Shown: piece after piece, positions 1 to 14,400 of the stretch | How positions within the stretch are numbered: position 1 is the stretch's first letter | How the letters are laid out: every line of letters starts with the position of its first letter | Assembly: GCA_032622095.1 (NCBI GenBank) | Contig: CP136061.1 | Coordinates: forward strand, 195,098,935 to 195,162,934 | Reading direction: 5' to 3' | From: Siphonodentalium dalli | Taxonomy: Eukaryota > Mollusca > Scaphopoda > Gadilida > Siphonodentaliidae | Length of the DNA stretch: 64,000 bases | Translations under genes and position numbers: made by a program | The notes under the pieces: generated by a model | Databases searched by the model: none | The model's input: only the letters and a program-made list of their open reading frames with translations | Told to the model about the DNA's origin: nothing

Positions 1-543
1 AAAATTGTTCTACCACCCTTGTCACCCATGTTTATCTCACTGTCAACACTAAATAAACCAACACATATTGAATATCATAATTATATTCTGTTTAAAGGAC
101 CACTTAATTTTCGAACCCCCAGATCATATATATAAAATATATGCCATATTATATACCATTTGAAAGAGGAAGTTCCAAAACATTGTATTATCAACATATC
201 TGGTGCAATAAACATGTTTTTGTTGAGTTACCAATATGTTTTTGTCATCTAGTTTGTAGTAAAAAGTGTATTGATTTTCAATGGAGGGGGAATAACTCTA
301 TATCGTAAAGACAGAGTTAATCCCCATCCATTGAAAATTCATCTTTAGTTTGAATTCTGGGAACTAAAACGGGGGTAATCATTCCATGATTTCAACTGTT
401 TTCTATTTCTCTTTGGGCATCTTCTGAGACACAGATGTTTCAAATAGTGATGAATTATAGTATTTTAATCATATTTTATGTCATGGATTGTTATTAAAAC
501 CATATATCAAGTCACTATAAAAAAATAATCGGTGACTCAAAAA
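1..543. repeat. AT-rich flank with dispersed repeat copies
   Basis: No coding signal. About 285-346 forms an imperfect hairpin (tcaatggaggggga / ccccatccattga). 408-543 is the reverse complement of 48071-48205. A related short piece, aaaggaccacttaatttt, lies at about 94-110. The first LTA4H exons are presumed upstream. Confidence 0.6.
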
Positions 544-547
544 TTAA

Positions 548-938
548 CCCTTTACCCAACATAACGGCCAAAACCGGCCAAATAAAGCTTCAACAGCCTA
601 AAATATCTTCGGTCTGTCTCAATAGAACCATACAAATATGGATATCATTGGAACCGGCTCCTTGACCACATTGTGATAGTTACAGTTAGCCCTGTGCCAA
701 TGCATTCTCTTATATATGCGAGTCGACCATAGGTCGCCTCGCATATATAAGAGAATGCATTGGCCTAAAAAAAATCTTTTTTTAACACTTTTTACCATTT
801 TTTCTTACATTCTTTAACAATTTTATAATTTTTAATGTGTTAAGCCAATGCATTCTCTTATATATGCGAGGCGACCTATGGTCGACTCGCATATATAAGA
901 GAATGCATTGGCACAGGGCCGTTCTGTTGGGTAAAGGG
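548..938. mobile_element. piggyBac-like MITE 'H1' with two hairpins (TTAA target)
   Basis: Flanked by TTAA at 544-547 and 939-942. Inverted ends CCCTTTACCCAACATAACGG (left) and the complement on the right with one change. Inside are two near-perfect hairpins in opposite orientation, 696-764 and 844-912, each with arms GCCAATGCATTCTCTTATAT..., separated by a T-rich spacer. No coding capacity. The host repeat is found without the insert at 48061-48090. Confidence 0.85.
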
Positions 939-942
939 TTAA

Positions 943-1738
943 GTGGGCCTTTAACATAATAATAACATTGATCGATATCATTGCGCTAAGGTCATATGTC
1001 ACTGCGTGTGCCAATAAATTGAGAGTACACATGTGTCTTACTAAAATATATGAGGCCGGTTTTAGGGGCTTATGTGATAAATTATAAATAGAACTTAACT
1101 TTTGAGTTACCTGTAGTAAGTTTATGGCAAAAGTGTGTTGACTTTTAGTACAGAGGATGGAGGAGGGTGTTATCCTTCTGTGATCAAAAGAGTGCCCAAT
1201 AGAGCCATAAAATATTTACTAGTAACACACAAGGATATTTCTGTATTTATTACATACCTGAAAAATATGTATTGGTAAGGAATGCTATACAAAATCTACC
1301 CAGTGCTACATAATGCTATACAATTTAAAAAAATTAAATCGGCCCCTGCAGTGGTTATTGGATCTCGTTGGTATGCAGGTTTGGTATCAGGAGGGCTTTT
1401 TCAAAAGAAGGTTGATTGACGTTGTTCACAATTATTTCCATTCAAGAGTTATCCATCTTTGTTTATCTGAAAATGTTGGATTTCTGTCCGTCTGCTGATA
1501 TCTCAACCTTGGGTTATCAGATCTCGATGAAATTTGTTATGCAGTTTGGCATCAGGAGGGCTTTCAAAAGAGGATTCATTGACATTGTTCACATTTTCCG
1601 TTCTGGTTTCCGATCTGCCCATACTTCAATTAGTCACCATGGGTGTATACCAGCACCTGTGGTGAAACTTCTTCTTAATTTCTAGTATAGCAATGTTAGT
1701 TTTATGGTGTCAAATCCAATTGTGGATCTTGAATGTAG
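943..1738. repeat. Noncoding; degenerate ~190-bp repeat at 1370-1570
   Basis: Two related blocks (ggtatcaggagggctttt... at about 1384 and ggcatcaggagggctttc... at about 1548) share the 'atctttgtttatctgaaaatgttg' and 'gatatctcaaccttgggttat' phrases that also occur near 35745-35850 and 39240-39310. This is a dispersed mollusc-type repeat. Nothing else is recognised. Confidence 0.5.
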
Positions 1739-1758
1739 TGTGCATGCAAGCCTGAGCA

Positions 1759-4700
1759 TACAGTACAAGGCCCGTGGTTTTTTCAAAACCACGCGTGGCC
1801 AAAATTTTAACACGGAAAAAACACGGGAAAATCGCGCGTGGTCTTAGCGTGGTCAACTTCAGAAAAATGGCCAGCGTGTTCAAAAACGGTTTGAACACGG
1901 CGTGTACATGCCGTGGTCACCCGAGTTGAAGTCGTGTTCTTAGCGTGATCAATTACGGCAAAATGGCCAGCGTGTTCAAAAACGGTCTGAACACGGCGTG
2001 TACATGCCGTGGTCATCTGAGTGCACGCCGAGGTCATCCGTGTTGAAGTCGTGTTAATAGCGTGGTCAGCCGTGTTTACGGCGTGGTCTGCACCCCAATG
2101 CAGAGCGGCACCTACTCTTTTCAGGGACAGTGCGGGAGGTGTGAATAATCCGCGACATCAAAGAGTTGCCGCAGTATTACTTGCGGTAGGATTTTTTCGG
2201 GTATATTTGGCCCGGATTGATTTCGTCAGTGATTAAAGAATTGTCAGATAAAATCTTTTATAATAAAAAACAATTTCATATATTGAATTATATATATATA
2301 TGCATATTTGGTTATCTGTGTCTATGGCCTTTATATCCGTGTCATGTTTTGTTGTCGCATTTTATTTGAGTTGGCATTAATATTTTCTTGTGTTTGTTCA
2401 TATTACATGTACGCAAATGGTTTCGGTAGTTTGTGCGGCGATATCGTGTTCTAACAAATGGCAGAAAAATTGGATATAACATTACAAAAATTCATAAGTT
2501 AAAGACATATTATGCACTCTGAGTGTACTCCGTGGTCATCCGTGTTGAAGTCGTGTTCATGCCGTGGTCATCCATGTTAATAGCGTGGTCAGCAGTGTTT
2601 ACCCCGTGGTCTGCATCCCATTGCAGAGAAGCACCTACTCTTTTCAGGGACAGAGCGGGAGGTGTGAATAATCCGCGACATCAAAGAGTTGCCGCAGGAT
2701 TACTTGCGGTAGGCTTTTTTAGGGTATATTTGGCCCGGATTGATTTCGTCAATGAATAAAGAATTGTCAGATAAAATCTTTTATAATAAAAAACAATTTC
2801 ATATATTGAAGTATATATGCATATTTGTTTATCTGTGTCTATGGCCTTTATATCCGTGTCATGTTTTGTTGTCGCATTTTATTTTAGTTGGCATTACTAT
2901 TTTCTTGTGTTTGTTCATATTACATGTACGCAAATGGTTTCGGTAGTTTGTGCGGCGATATCGTGTTCTAACAAATGGCTGAAAAATTGGATATAACATT
3001 ACAGAAATTCATAAGTTAAAGACATATAATGCACTTGTTCGGGCGCGTGAAATTGTTTAGTTAGTATGCAGGCGCTATGCCAACTCGGGGAATGTAGGAT
3101 TCTACTAACATTGCCAAAAATCTCAAACAAATCGTCGTACCACATCATAGAAAACATCGTCTGAACTACGCTCAATTGTAAAAAATTACTTCCCGATTCG
3201 GGAGGCAACTATCGGCGGTAAATTAACACAAACGATTTCGCCATCGGGGGGTCACTGTATTTAATGAATATATATGAATTACGGTGTGTTTTGTCAATTT
3301 GTAAAAATAACTACTTTCAGCAAGATTATTCTCCATTTCTATTTGATCAGCCTACCGGAGTGTTTCACATCACTTTAAAATTTTGAATTTAATGTTCAAA
3401 ACGTAACTAAAGTTTTAAATTTTAATTTAATGTTCAATATTCTCATTATAATATTTGGACTCCATACATGTATATCAAATAGTAAACGGTTACATGTACA
3501 CAGAACAATTGACCCGAGAATTGGGCAAATACAAACCGCAAACATGTTACTTTATTAATTTTAGATATTGAGCATCTCAGATGAGTTTCTATTTTATATG
3601 GAATTTATCAACCAAGTTTACTAAATTCTAAATTCTAAATTGAAACTAAATTGAACATTTATCAAGATATTTATCAAGATATTTTCGATCTAACAACAGG
3701 AAGATGTAAATCTATAAGATTCAATAAATATATATAGTCATATGTTATTGTCAAAATATTCGAGTTATTTAGTATTAAGTTAGCACCCTTCTTGAAATAA
3801 TGCACGTGTATCGGTACCATTCCTACTCCCATATATAAGTTATTTTTATGAGTATTCGCGGTATATTGGTATCTTTACTTTCTCTGGGCCAATTTTTACA
3901 ATCGACGGGTTGAATTTCGATGAAATTTCCGTTAAATAAAATGATGCTGCTCATTTGCCAATTTGAGCAGCAATTTCGATAATATATTTTGGACTAGGGA
4001 GGTGATAATTAATTACGTAACGCACACCGCGAGCTCCGCCACCGCGGCGTGCCAAGCTCCGGCCCCCAGCGATGGCTCCGTGTTCAGCCATGTTCCTCCG
4101 TGTTCATGTCGCGGTCACGTGTATTATGGCCGTGGTCACCCGTGTTATGGCCGTGGTCACCCGTGGTCATAGCGTGGATGTTCCGTGTTCAAACGTGATC
4201 AAGGTTTGTTTAAAACTAAACGGACATTGATACCAGAAACATTCTAAATTGAAACTAATTGAAAGTTATTTTTATGAGTATTCGCGGTATATTGGTATCT
4301 TTACTTTTTCTGGGCCAATTTTCACAATCGACGGGTTGAATTACGATGAAATTTCCGATAAATAAAATGGTGCCGCTCATTTGCCACTTTGAGCAGCAAT
4401 TTCGAGAATATATTTTGAACTAGGGAGGTGATAATTAATTACGTAACGGACACCGCGAGCTCCGCCACCGCGGCGTGTCAAGCTCCGGCCGCCAGCGATG
4501 TTTCCGTGTTCAGCCATGTTCCTCCGTGTTCATGTCGCGGTCACCTGTGTTATGGCCGTGTTCACCCGTGGTCATAGCGTGGATGTTCCGTGTTCAAACG
4601 TGATCATTTGGCCGTGGTCACCCGTTGATCGTACCGTGGTCATAGCGTGAATGTTCCGTGTTCAAACGTGATCAGAACGTGTTCAAAATCTGAACACGAT

Positions 4701-4819
4701 TGAACACGTTTAACCAGACCGTGTTCTTGGCGAGTTCAGATTTTGAACACGGAAAAACCACGGAAGAATCGCGCGTGGTCTTCCGTGGACATGTAAAAAA
4801 CCACGGGCCTTATACTGTA
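1759..4819. mobile_element. 3-kb element rich in CGTGGTCA/CGTGTTCA repeats
   Basis: Ends TACAGTACAAGGCCCGTGG (left) and the inverted TACAGTATAAGGCCCGTGG (right), inserted in MITE P1. Both sides carry many copies of the octamer family CGTGGTCA/CGTGTTCA and its complement. The left half contains a ~500-bp direct duplication (2031-2518 and 2532-3034); the right half contains another of about 360 bp (3838-4200 and 4264-4605). No open frame above about 80 codons, so no transposase is visible. The superfamily is unknown to me. Confidence 0.7.
3020..3300. repeat. Dispersed repeat also present at 41508-41800
   Basis: Phrases such as agaaaacatcgt, tgaactacgctcaattgtaa, aacacaaacgatttt and acggtgtgt occur in the same order in both places, with scattered changes. 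One copy lies inside the 3-kb element, the other alone in LTA4H intron j/k. Confidence 0.65.
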
Positions 4820-5324
4820 GTGTGCCTGTCATTTGCAGAATGAGTTCCCCAGAGGGTGAATTTAGTGACGCTATCCCACATAGCAGGCTAGCATCACCAA
4901 ATTCACCCTCTGGGGACCTCATTCTGCATGGCCTCATCTGCTATGGGAGACATAGCTCAGATTGAAGTTCCCGAGTGGTGAATATTGTGATGTACACCAT
5001 ATTGGGAACCTCAATTATGCAATGTTTCATCTGCCAATTTGGGGATATAGAGAAACTAAACTAAAAAAGAAATAGAATCTATGTGAAGAAGTTTCTATTG
5101 AAATTTGATAATAAAGAAACTTTCCAGAGAAGATGAGGCCTAAGCAGAATGAGGTCCCCAGAGGGTGAATTTGATGATGCTAGCCCAATATGCGGGATAG
5201 CGTCACTAAATTCACCCTCTGGGGACCTCGTTCTGCAAATGACAGGCACACTAAACTCAGGCTTGAGTGCATGGTGATGAGAAGAGATAGACAGGCGATT
5301 AATCAAGTCATTCATATTCTACAG

Positions 5325-5482
5325 GTGACAGCATCCAATGAGGTTACAGTACTTATGAGTGCTGTGAGGCAGGGAACCAAGCCATGTGCCACAGATGACA
5401 GTAAAACTGTGACTTCATTTGAACAAAAAGTGCCTATTCCAGCCTACCTCATAGCCATCGTTGCTGGGGACATAGAAAGCAG
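5325..5482 (+). CDS. LTA4H: LTA4H exon a (first visible coding exon)
   Basis: Acceptor ..ttctacag before 5325 and donor gtagat after 5482; phase 0 in, phase 2 out. It encodes residues 1-52 and two bases of Arg53: the end of the N-terminal saddle domain, including LMSAVRQG and [18 protein letters not shown], which align to human LMSAIRDG and KVPIPCYLIALVVGALES. The previous exon, expected to hold the 'PCQDTPS' region, was not found in 1-5324. A transposon end lies only about 50 bases before the acceptor. Confidence 0.95.
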
Positions 5483-8400
5483 GTAGATTCCCTCTGACTC
5501 TAAAATTATGTCCCATTAACCCTTTCATAACGGAAGCAGTGCTGGCGCATCATTAAAGATCATGTGTGCAGTGCATTATCTTATATATGTGAATCTCCCA
5601 TATGGAGCCTCGCATATATAAGAGAACGCACTGGCTTACAAGGTCATGGCAAATATTGTTAGGCCAATGCATTCACTTATTTATGTGAGGCTCCCTATGG
5701 GAGACTCGCATATATAAGCGAATGCATTGGCACAGGGTTTTCGCAAAATTTCAGGAAGCTCCAGTCATGGAAGGGTTGAACATGTTTTTTTTATCAATAT
5801 ATTTAATCACCATTTGAAAATGCAAGTTAGAAAAGTAATAAATTTCTGCTCCTATTATACACTACAGATATAAAGGCATCTTTGTCACAATGATTGTTTT
5901 CAATTTTGGTATATCACTTTAGTTCTGTAAAGGACAGTGTTTATGTTGTCGGTGGCCAAATTGGCCAATGCCTAGATTTGTTTGAAAATGAAGAAAACAA
6001 ATATCATTTGGCCAAACTTTTCAATAATGAATATAAGAATAAAGTTGGTCTATTTCTCCATGTTCTTCTTTTTTGCAGAATTTAATTTTTTTTGCAAATT
6101 TACCCTCTGTGAGCGCCTTGGTCCCTTTCACCCTTCTATACTAAACACTCATCGATGAGTTGTTATCTCATAGGAATTGTTCAAATATTAAGTTCAACAT
6201 ATGACCATAGGTTGTTTGTTGAACTTATTATCTGAACATTTCCCTCTAACAAATAGGACTAATACTTTTTATTATCTGTCATCTGCTTATGTTTCCTGAA
6301 CATCCCTCCAGATGAATAATAGACCATTCCAATGTATACTTTTATAACTGAAGGGAGAATCCATTAAGTATAGAAATGGTTAAGGCAAAACAAATACTGT
6401 GCTGGCTTCTGAGTATCATCAATTTTTAACTTTCTTATCTGTTTTTACTGAGAAAATTAAATTCAAAACTAACATGATTTTCTCCAAAATACGAATGTGT
6501 TCATATTGTTAAATTGAAATACATACAGGATATCTACACTTTTTGGTTGGATATGGGAATTATCTCATGAGTGATGACAATAATAAAAAAAAAATTTGTC
6601 ATCACGAATGGCTCAACTTGAAAGAAGAGTAAAAAGTGCTAATTTGTATACCCAAGCACAGCCACAGTAATGAGCTTGTGTATATAAAAACAGTTCCATT
6701 TCTCCAACAGATTGGTTGACTTGAGGGATAAAGGGGCTAACCTCATAGTATGTTTAAAGATATAGGCAGCCTTCGCAATGGGTAAAGCTGTTAAAATAGT
6801 TACATCTGCTAAAACCGCCATAAACAGAAAGAATATTATATAATAGACAGATGTTGTTCTTATACAAATCATAAATACCGCATAAATTGCATGTTATTGT
6901 CTCATTTGTACGCTTTGTTATGTAAACAAACATCAAAAAACATTACAGAACCATTTGTTTATAGACAAATACTCAGAACTACTGGATCGTACAATGAAAA
7001 TGTTCCCTTGCGCTGTTGAAGGCGAAGTTAAAATTATTGGTGCCCATCAACAATCGCATTCAAATCACACCAAATTTTAATTTAATTGACCCATTCTACC
7101 CGCTGTCAGTTCAAAATCCAGCTAATCCATGTTACTTCATGATTGGGAAATGATCAGACAGGAACCGTGTACATAATATAATAAAGAGATGAATATTTTT
7201 CAATCCAGTTAGTATTTTCTCCTAGCCTATATGTGGTAATACATACCAAATAAGGAATTTACTATGATATAGTATCGTGAGTAAAGTTGTAGACTCACCA
7301 AATTAGGAGTTTTACAACCGACAAAAAATGTGCGCGAATCATTGAGAAATGACACAATATCTTGACTCCACTTATAAACAATTCACTGTGCTTTTTGTGA
7401 GAAACTAAACAAACTTCCATTTTCTCTGACACAAAGCGTGTTTTGTCAATAATATTGCATTCATATCATCATTATGCTATATTATTAGTATATTCCTGAG
7501 GAAATTTATCATAATTTGATTACTGTTATTTCTAAATTATAACCTACAACGAAGGCCATGCCCGCCGCCTCTTTAACAAATAAATTGAATTGATCACATA
7601 TTACAATTTTTTCAACCTGAACACTCAGGGACTTTTAGCACAGTCTTCCAACAAGAAACCGAATCACTTTTAATTTTAGTGCGGATGGATACGAGTGAGA
7701 TATCGATATCTCACTAGACCAGGGTTGTCAAAGTACCGACCGTACCACAACTTTCGGTACCGGTTCCGTACTGATGTTCAGTACCACAAACTGGGTCGGT
7801 ATCGGTACTCATTGAGTGGACTTTTATACGGCAAATAATTTTTTTTTTCGTGGGGTTCCATCATCAATTATTCGTTAAGTTCGAGGTTTAGTCAAACCAC
7901 GAAAATAAAAATCGCAATGACATTTACGATTAAGTTGTTGTCTGCGGCGGTTTTCAGCAAGTCGCAAAGGCAGGATTTAAAAAAAGACGGAATACAGAGT
8001 GGAACGAATGTAGACATGTAAGTTTGACTACTGGGTCAGCTAACATTGTAGACTTATATGGATACACGGTACACCATTTTATTTGTGTGGTAATTCATTA
8101 GAGAACTCACTAATCGGCCATATTACTCGCATGTTGTAATTTAACAAATGATGTCACCCAATGAAACCAAAGTCGTTTCCAGTAAGCCTAGTTGTAGTTG
8201 GCTAGTTAGAAAATTTGAAATAGATTTAGAGAGAAAATAGTCAAATACAATCTGTGTCTGTGACATTAACTTTATATCACAATAAAAGTTAAAACAAGGG
8301 AAATAAAACTCGATAGATGTCACTCATGTGATCATAAGAATCATTACGTCATAATACTCTGGTAACTCTGCCCTGGTTGCCCATGCCTCCATGTCACGAC

Positions 8401-11400
8401 TCGCAAGTCACAACTCACAAATATCCTGTCATTCGAGTTCTACAGTGTAAACATCCATGTCATCATATATATCCATCGATGGTAATTTGGGTGTTTGGCA
8501 CTTTTGCGCCTTGTGGGTGCCCAACAGACTCCTCTCAAATGATGCATGTGTCATAAATTGATAACGCGAACGGCACATGCAGAATTGCATCCGGCAGCAT
8601 TCCAGCCGCATCCAAGAAATACAGTTATCACAAGCGCCTACACAAGTCATGCATTTGTCAATTTAGTGACAAGTTGTCATAGTGCGGCATACTGTGCCTT
8701 TGATGTTTGAATGTGCTAACGATATCACGATGACAAATCGCAGTTGTGTTTGGCGCGATGTTGAGCTGCTTAATTAACCATTTGTATTTGTTAAGATGTA
8801 TATTAATAGAAACCAACAATCAGTACCGAGAACCGTCGGTACTCGACATCAGAACCGGTACCGATTTAATTCCTGATTACCTCCGGTACCGGTACCAGTA
8901 CCTATTGACAACCCTGCACTAGACAGATAACGATTTTTATCTGATGTAAAAATACTACTGCATGTATTTGATAGCTTAGCATATAATAAAGTCATTGACA
9001 CTTTCAAACTTAATTACTACAGAGACATAGGTCCTCGTTCAAAGGTATGGTCAGAAAAGGAAATTGTTGATGCAGCTGCCTATGAATTTGCTGAGGTATG
9101 TCACTTTAGTATTTCATTGTGACCATGTCCATATTTTCTTCATCTTGCAATTAATTCTGTTGGATAATGGTCAGGGGACTTGAAATATTTTCATAAAATA
9201 ATATCACATATTTTGACTACAGTCCTTTTGAAACCAGCAGTTTGAACATCTCTAAGTCTTGTGACAAAGAATAGCTTCATGTTGGGAAAAGCTACCTTCA
9301 TCTTGGCAGACCATGTATGAAAAGCTTTAGATATTTCCCTCATCATTTTGATATTTTCTAAATAAATTTGTATATAGATTAAAGACATACTACATGTAAA
9401 TGCTTATTTCACTACTTCAAACTAATATTTTATGACTCAGACACTATAACCATTTGAAGAAAACACCATTACACTATTATTGTATTATATAGATAGCAGA
9501 TATGGCACAGTAGCATGTTATATATATTATTTTATTGTCAAATATTCAACAACATCAGCTGCGGCCTTTCGTAGAACATGGTATCTGAACTACACAAAAT
9601 GTAAACAAAGAGTCCTTCATTATACTAGTACCCCCCCGCAACAAATTTGTCTGGAGTTTTTCTCAGTCTTTTTTTTAATCATTTTCCGTGAAACTTGGCA
9701 CATATATCAGCCACCATGGGAACCTGTGTACCTGCGATTATGACGTGTGTCCGACTTTTTTGGTAGAGTTATCCCCCTTTTTGGACTTAGAAATTTGTTT
9801 GCAACATGCATAATTTTGTCCGAGCTTTTATTCCTAAATTTTTCTGTTATAGGGTTTGGGGTTACGGTTGTTTACCTGCAATGGGAATCTGTTATTTTAT
9901 TATTTTAGCTTAATGTTTACTGACATGTGAAACATATTAGTGTTTTAAAAACACGAGGGGGGGGGGGTATCCTTAGTCCCATTGGGAGAGTCACACCTCT
10001 GGTTCATCCAGAAGAAATTGCTGATAAACAAACTGTATTATTTCGTCAACGAGCATCACTTTATTTAATTTATATGAATGAATGGCGTCGTCTTCTGGCA
10101 ATTTTGATAAACAATTATTGAGATACCTGCGTTGAGCAAGTTTATTCACTGTGAGACTCAGCAGAGTGTTTCAATTTTAGGGCCATTCCTTCATTGAGAT
10201 TTATTATGGCATTTCACTCTGGCAGGTCCTGTTTGAAAGTAGTGCGTTGGGTTAACATACAATACAAGACTAATACAATTACATAACAAAAATATCATTT
10301 TGTAGATTATGCCATTAATATAAAATATCTGTGTTCTCACGCAAGTAGATCTCAATTTTGAGATGAGGGAAGGAGGCTATTTATTTTTTTAAAATTCTCA
10401 AAATCTGGAAAACATGCTCCATAAAAAAAAAAATTCATTTTCATTGTTCAAATCCAATATTTCTAATAGAAAATGTTAAAAAAATGTTTTATGAGGCTTT
10501 TTAAAAGAAAATTTCAGTGACGAGGGAGTTGCCTGAGAAGAGGTATTTTTTATATTTATTTGGCCTTACTAACATAACATACTTTGTTTCAGACAGAACA
10601 GATGTTACAGGCAGCAGAGGAACTATGTGGACCTTATGTGTGGGGACAGTATGATTTACTGGTGCTCCCGCCTTCATTCCCGTATGGCGGCATGGAAAAT
10701 CCATGTCTCACCTTCGTCACACCAACACTACTTGTAAGCATATTTATCCCACAGGGTAGAATGCGTTTTTAGCAATCTGTTTAAAAAAACAACTCTTTAC
10801 AGGAAGCTGATACAATAGATGGTAGTAATAACAAATACAAACATGATTGACATTGACATTTGTTTGAGGCACAATAACTGCCTATAAGCGAAAAGGCAAA
10901 GACATTAATCCTGTGTTAATTCCAAAACAACAATAATGAGAGGGAGGGAGGGTTTTCAAAATAAGCGATCGTCTTCACCAGTAAATTAATTGGAAAGAAA
11001 GTTAACACTAACCACTTCACTCATCCCTACCGGCAAAAATATAGTTCTCCAATTCTTGCTTGAGAATTATTCCAATAATTCATAATATAATAACATTACT
11101 GCCAAAATTCTTGTACTTCATTATTATGTTGTAATTTCATCTAAGTACTTCCCCATGTCATTGTACAGCTTATTTTTGCGAAATTCCATGCGGTATGGCG
11201 TAATGATCTATGCCGGTGAAAGAACTCTCTACCACACATGTTTGTACAAACTTGTGGTTTAAATTCAAGCATCTGGTTATCCCTTTGGGACAAAATACGT
11301 CGCTATTACAACTGTTATATTCATAAAGTAATGTACAGATTCTAACCATTAGTTTGCACTTCTTCACTTTCTAACAAGACTACCTGTCAGACCTCAAAAT

Positions 11401-14400
11401 ATGGTGCTGCTCATGTTTTGAAAATTTACAGGCATGTTTAGGATCACCTCCAGATGACAGCTCATCTGATCGGGGATCTCATCTTCATTACTCGATGTAT
11501 TAAATATACAGACTAATACTTCACTGAAGTGATAATATGTATATATTGGACACAAAAATGTTCTCCTAATGTTGTCACTTAAGTTAGGTGACTTTTAATG
11601 GCAATAGCAAAACATGTTGTATGTTATACTTAAGTGTATCTGCACCTCACTATTAACTATCTATTATAAGGCCATCCATGATTAATTAATTGTTTCTCAG
11701 GCAATTTTTTGTTCAGATCAGTGAGGAACGGAGGATTTTATTTTTTATTTTTGTGTGTGCCCACACACTGAGCATATTATGATACATTCCCCTGTCTAGT
11801 AATAGTCATAATATGTAGAGGGAACTTTGTTGTGCATACACACTCATCTGATATAAACATTAAATTGTACTACCAATATATGACATAGGGAATACAATAT
11901 AATGTTATAATGCCCCTGACTGATTATTGTTGTCTATAAATTGACACCTCTCCATTACAATTAGTACACCCGACTATGAGGATCAGCTAACTATTTTCTT
12001 CAATGTATTCAACCACTTAATGTTCTATGCCTCTATGTGCATACATTATAGTCACTCTTCACACATTACACAGAGATATGTTAAGATGTCATTTATTTTT
12101 AAATTAATTATCAGTACGTATGGACAAGTTTGTAACAACACACCCAAAAAAAATTAAACAGAAATTCTCATTGTTTATTTTCATCTTGTTTTTAGCTCAA
12201 ATTTACTTTGTAAAGTTTGAGCTATTGCCATGGGTTGGCATCTGTCATCCTTCTGTATGTGCATCCGTTCATCAACAATTTCCTTTGGCTCACCCTACAG
12301 GCCGCATCCCTCATCCGATCATCACCAAACTTCATATGGATCTTCAGGCTGACCCGTAGATGGGAGCCATCAATTTTTTCCCCGAAATTTAAAAAAAAAC
12401 ATGGCCACCAGGCGCCAGCAGCCATTTTGGATTTCAAATTTGAATCCATTGGCACACCCTGCAGCCCGCATTTATTGTTTTGAAAATTTACAGGCGTGTT
12501 TAGGATCACCTCTAGATGGGAGCTATCAAATTTTGCATGACTAAATCCTTTGGCACACCCTACAGACCACATTCCTCACCTAATCACCACCAAACTTCAC
12601 ATGGATCTTCCAGGTGACCTCTAGATGGAGCCATAGACTTTTTCTGAAATTCATTGAAAAATATGGCTGCCAGAGGCCATCTTGGAGTTTACTCTTTGGA
12701 GTTTACTCGTCACCCAACTTCATAAGGATATCCAGGGAGCCAATGATATTTTCCAAATTTAAAAAAAAAACATGATCGCCAGTGGCCATCTTGGATTTTA
12801 CTCTTTAAATCCTTTGGCGCACCCTACGTGCCACATCCCTCATCCCTCATCCAAAATTCATATGGTTCTTTGGTGTTACCTCTAGATACAATCCATTTAC
12901 TAAAACTTTTTGACTTTCCTTCTTTATTGTATTGACTGCTCAGCATAAAATTAACGCCTCCCCAAGTTGAGCTACAGTGTCATTGACACTTTCATTTCTT
13001 ACTTTGTTTGGTCATAATATTAAAAATTGAAATAAAACATCCAAATGTGGGCCATTTATTTCAATGCCGCGGTGCCTGAGAAACAATTAATTAATTTTTG
13101 ATGGCCTATAAGGTTTGATATGTATATTCCAGGCCGGAGACCGATCTTTAGCAGATGTTGTTGCTCATGAGATTTCTCACAGCTGGACAGGAAATCTGGT
13201 CACAAATAGAACTCCGGAACATTTCTGGTAAACTTAGGAGTTTGATCTGTCTACAATTTTCCAGTTTAACCCTTTCTATACTCATTGACAAGTAGTTATC
13301 CCATAGGAAATGTTCAGATAATAAGTTCAGCAAAGGACCTGTTATCTGAACATTTCCCACCATTGAATATGAGTTATTCTGCCCTTGTATTATTTTGATT
13401 TATGTCTGTTGTCTGCTTTTATTAACGGAACACCCCTCCAAATGAATAAAAGACCATTCCAGTGTAATTGAGTGGTAGAATACAGTTAGTATAGAAAGGG
13501 CTAATCTATTTTAAAGCTACGCATATTTGTTTTTAAATAGTTTATTGGTGCTGTACATTGACAAGGCACCGGTGTGCTACGACATCTTCCCCCTGTGCAT
13601 CATAACCTAGTTTATCTCCTGCCTTGATCCATATCCTCCACCCACCTGATTTTTGGCCAGTTAGTCTCATTTTATCATTCAATATGACTATGCGACTAAG
13701 AAAAACTATCATTGGTGACAATGAAGCATGTGAAAGAGGCAATAATTAAAGTTTGGAGAATTTTCATTGTAAATTACCTAGTTCATAGACCCCCCCCCCC
13801 CCCCTCCCCCAATCTGAATTTTTCTCACCTTAACATGTGGTGGCCAGTTAATCTCATTTTATCATTCAATATGACTATGTGATTCTGAAAAACTATCATT
13901 GGTGACTCAGGAGCAAAGTTTTTCTTTGGCAGATGCATTACAGTTCAGAATTTTTGTTACCGAAAATTACCCAATTTATCCCCCTCCCCACCTGAATTTT
14001 TGTTATCATTCAATATGACTATGCGACTATTATTAGTGACAATGAAGGATGTATTTTCTGTGAAAGAAGCAGTAATTAAAATTACCTAGTTTATCTCCCT
14101 CTACCTTAATTTTTCTTACCTTAACATGTAGTGGCCTGTTAGTCTCATTCAATATGTGACTCCGAACTATCAGTTGTGACAAGGAAGCATGTTTTTTCTT
14201 CAGCAGAGGTTTTATAGTTCAAAATTATTTTTATTGAAAATTACCCAGTTTATCACCCCACCAGATTTTTTTTACCTCAACATCTAATGGCCAGTTACTC
14301 TCATTTTATCATTCAATATGACTGTGCGACTAAGAGTAACTATCATTGGTGACAATAAAGCATGTATTTTCTGTGAAAGAGGCGGATATTAGTCGAAGAC

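Larger units (their letters stand above)
1747..5265. mobile_element. Double-hairpin MITE 'P1' (CAAGCCTG ends), split by a 3-kb element
   Basis: Left end CAAGCCTG (1747) and right end CAGGCTTG (5265). Flanks tgtgcatg (1739-1746) and agtgcatg (5266-5273) give a 7-8 bp target duplication, hAT-like. The right part holds two long hairpins whose arms read GAGGTCCCCAGAGGGTGAAT (about 4839-4925 and 5148-5235). Related copies are at 20950-21260, 36960-37775, 42692-43135 and 46389-46830, which is how the interruption at 1759-4819 is recognised. Confidence 0.75.

Noticed and set aside
1-5324. Earlier LTA4H exons in this stretch
   Set aside because: No match to the expected N-terminal motifs was found on the plus strand; the space is taken by MITE P1, the 3-kb element and H1.
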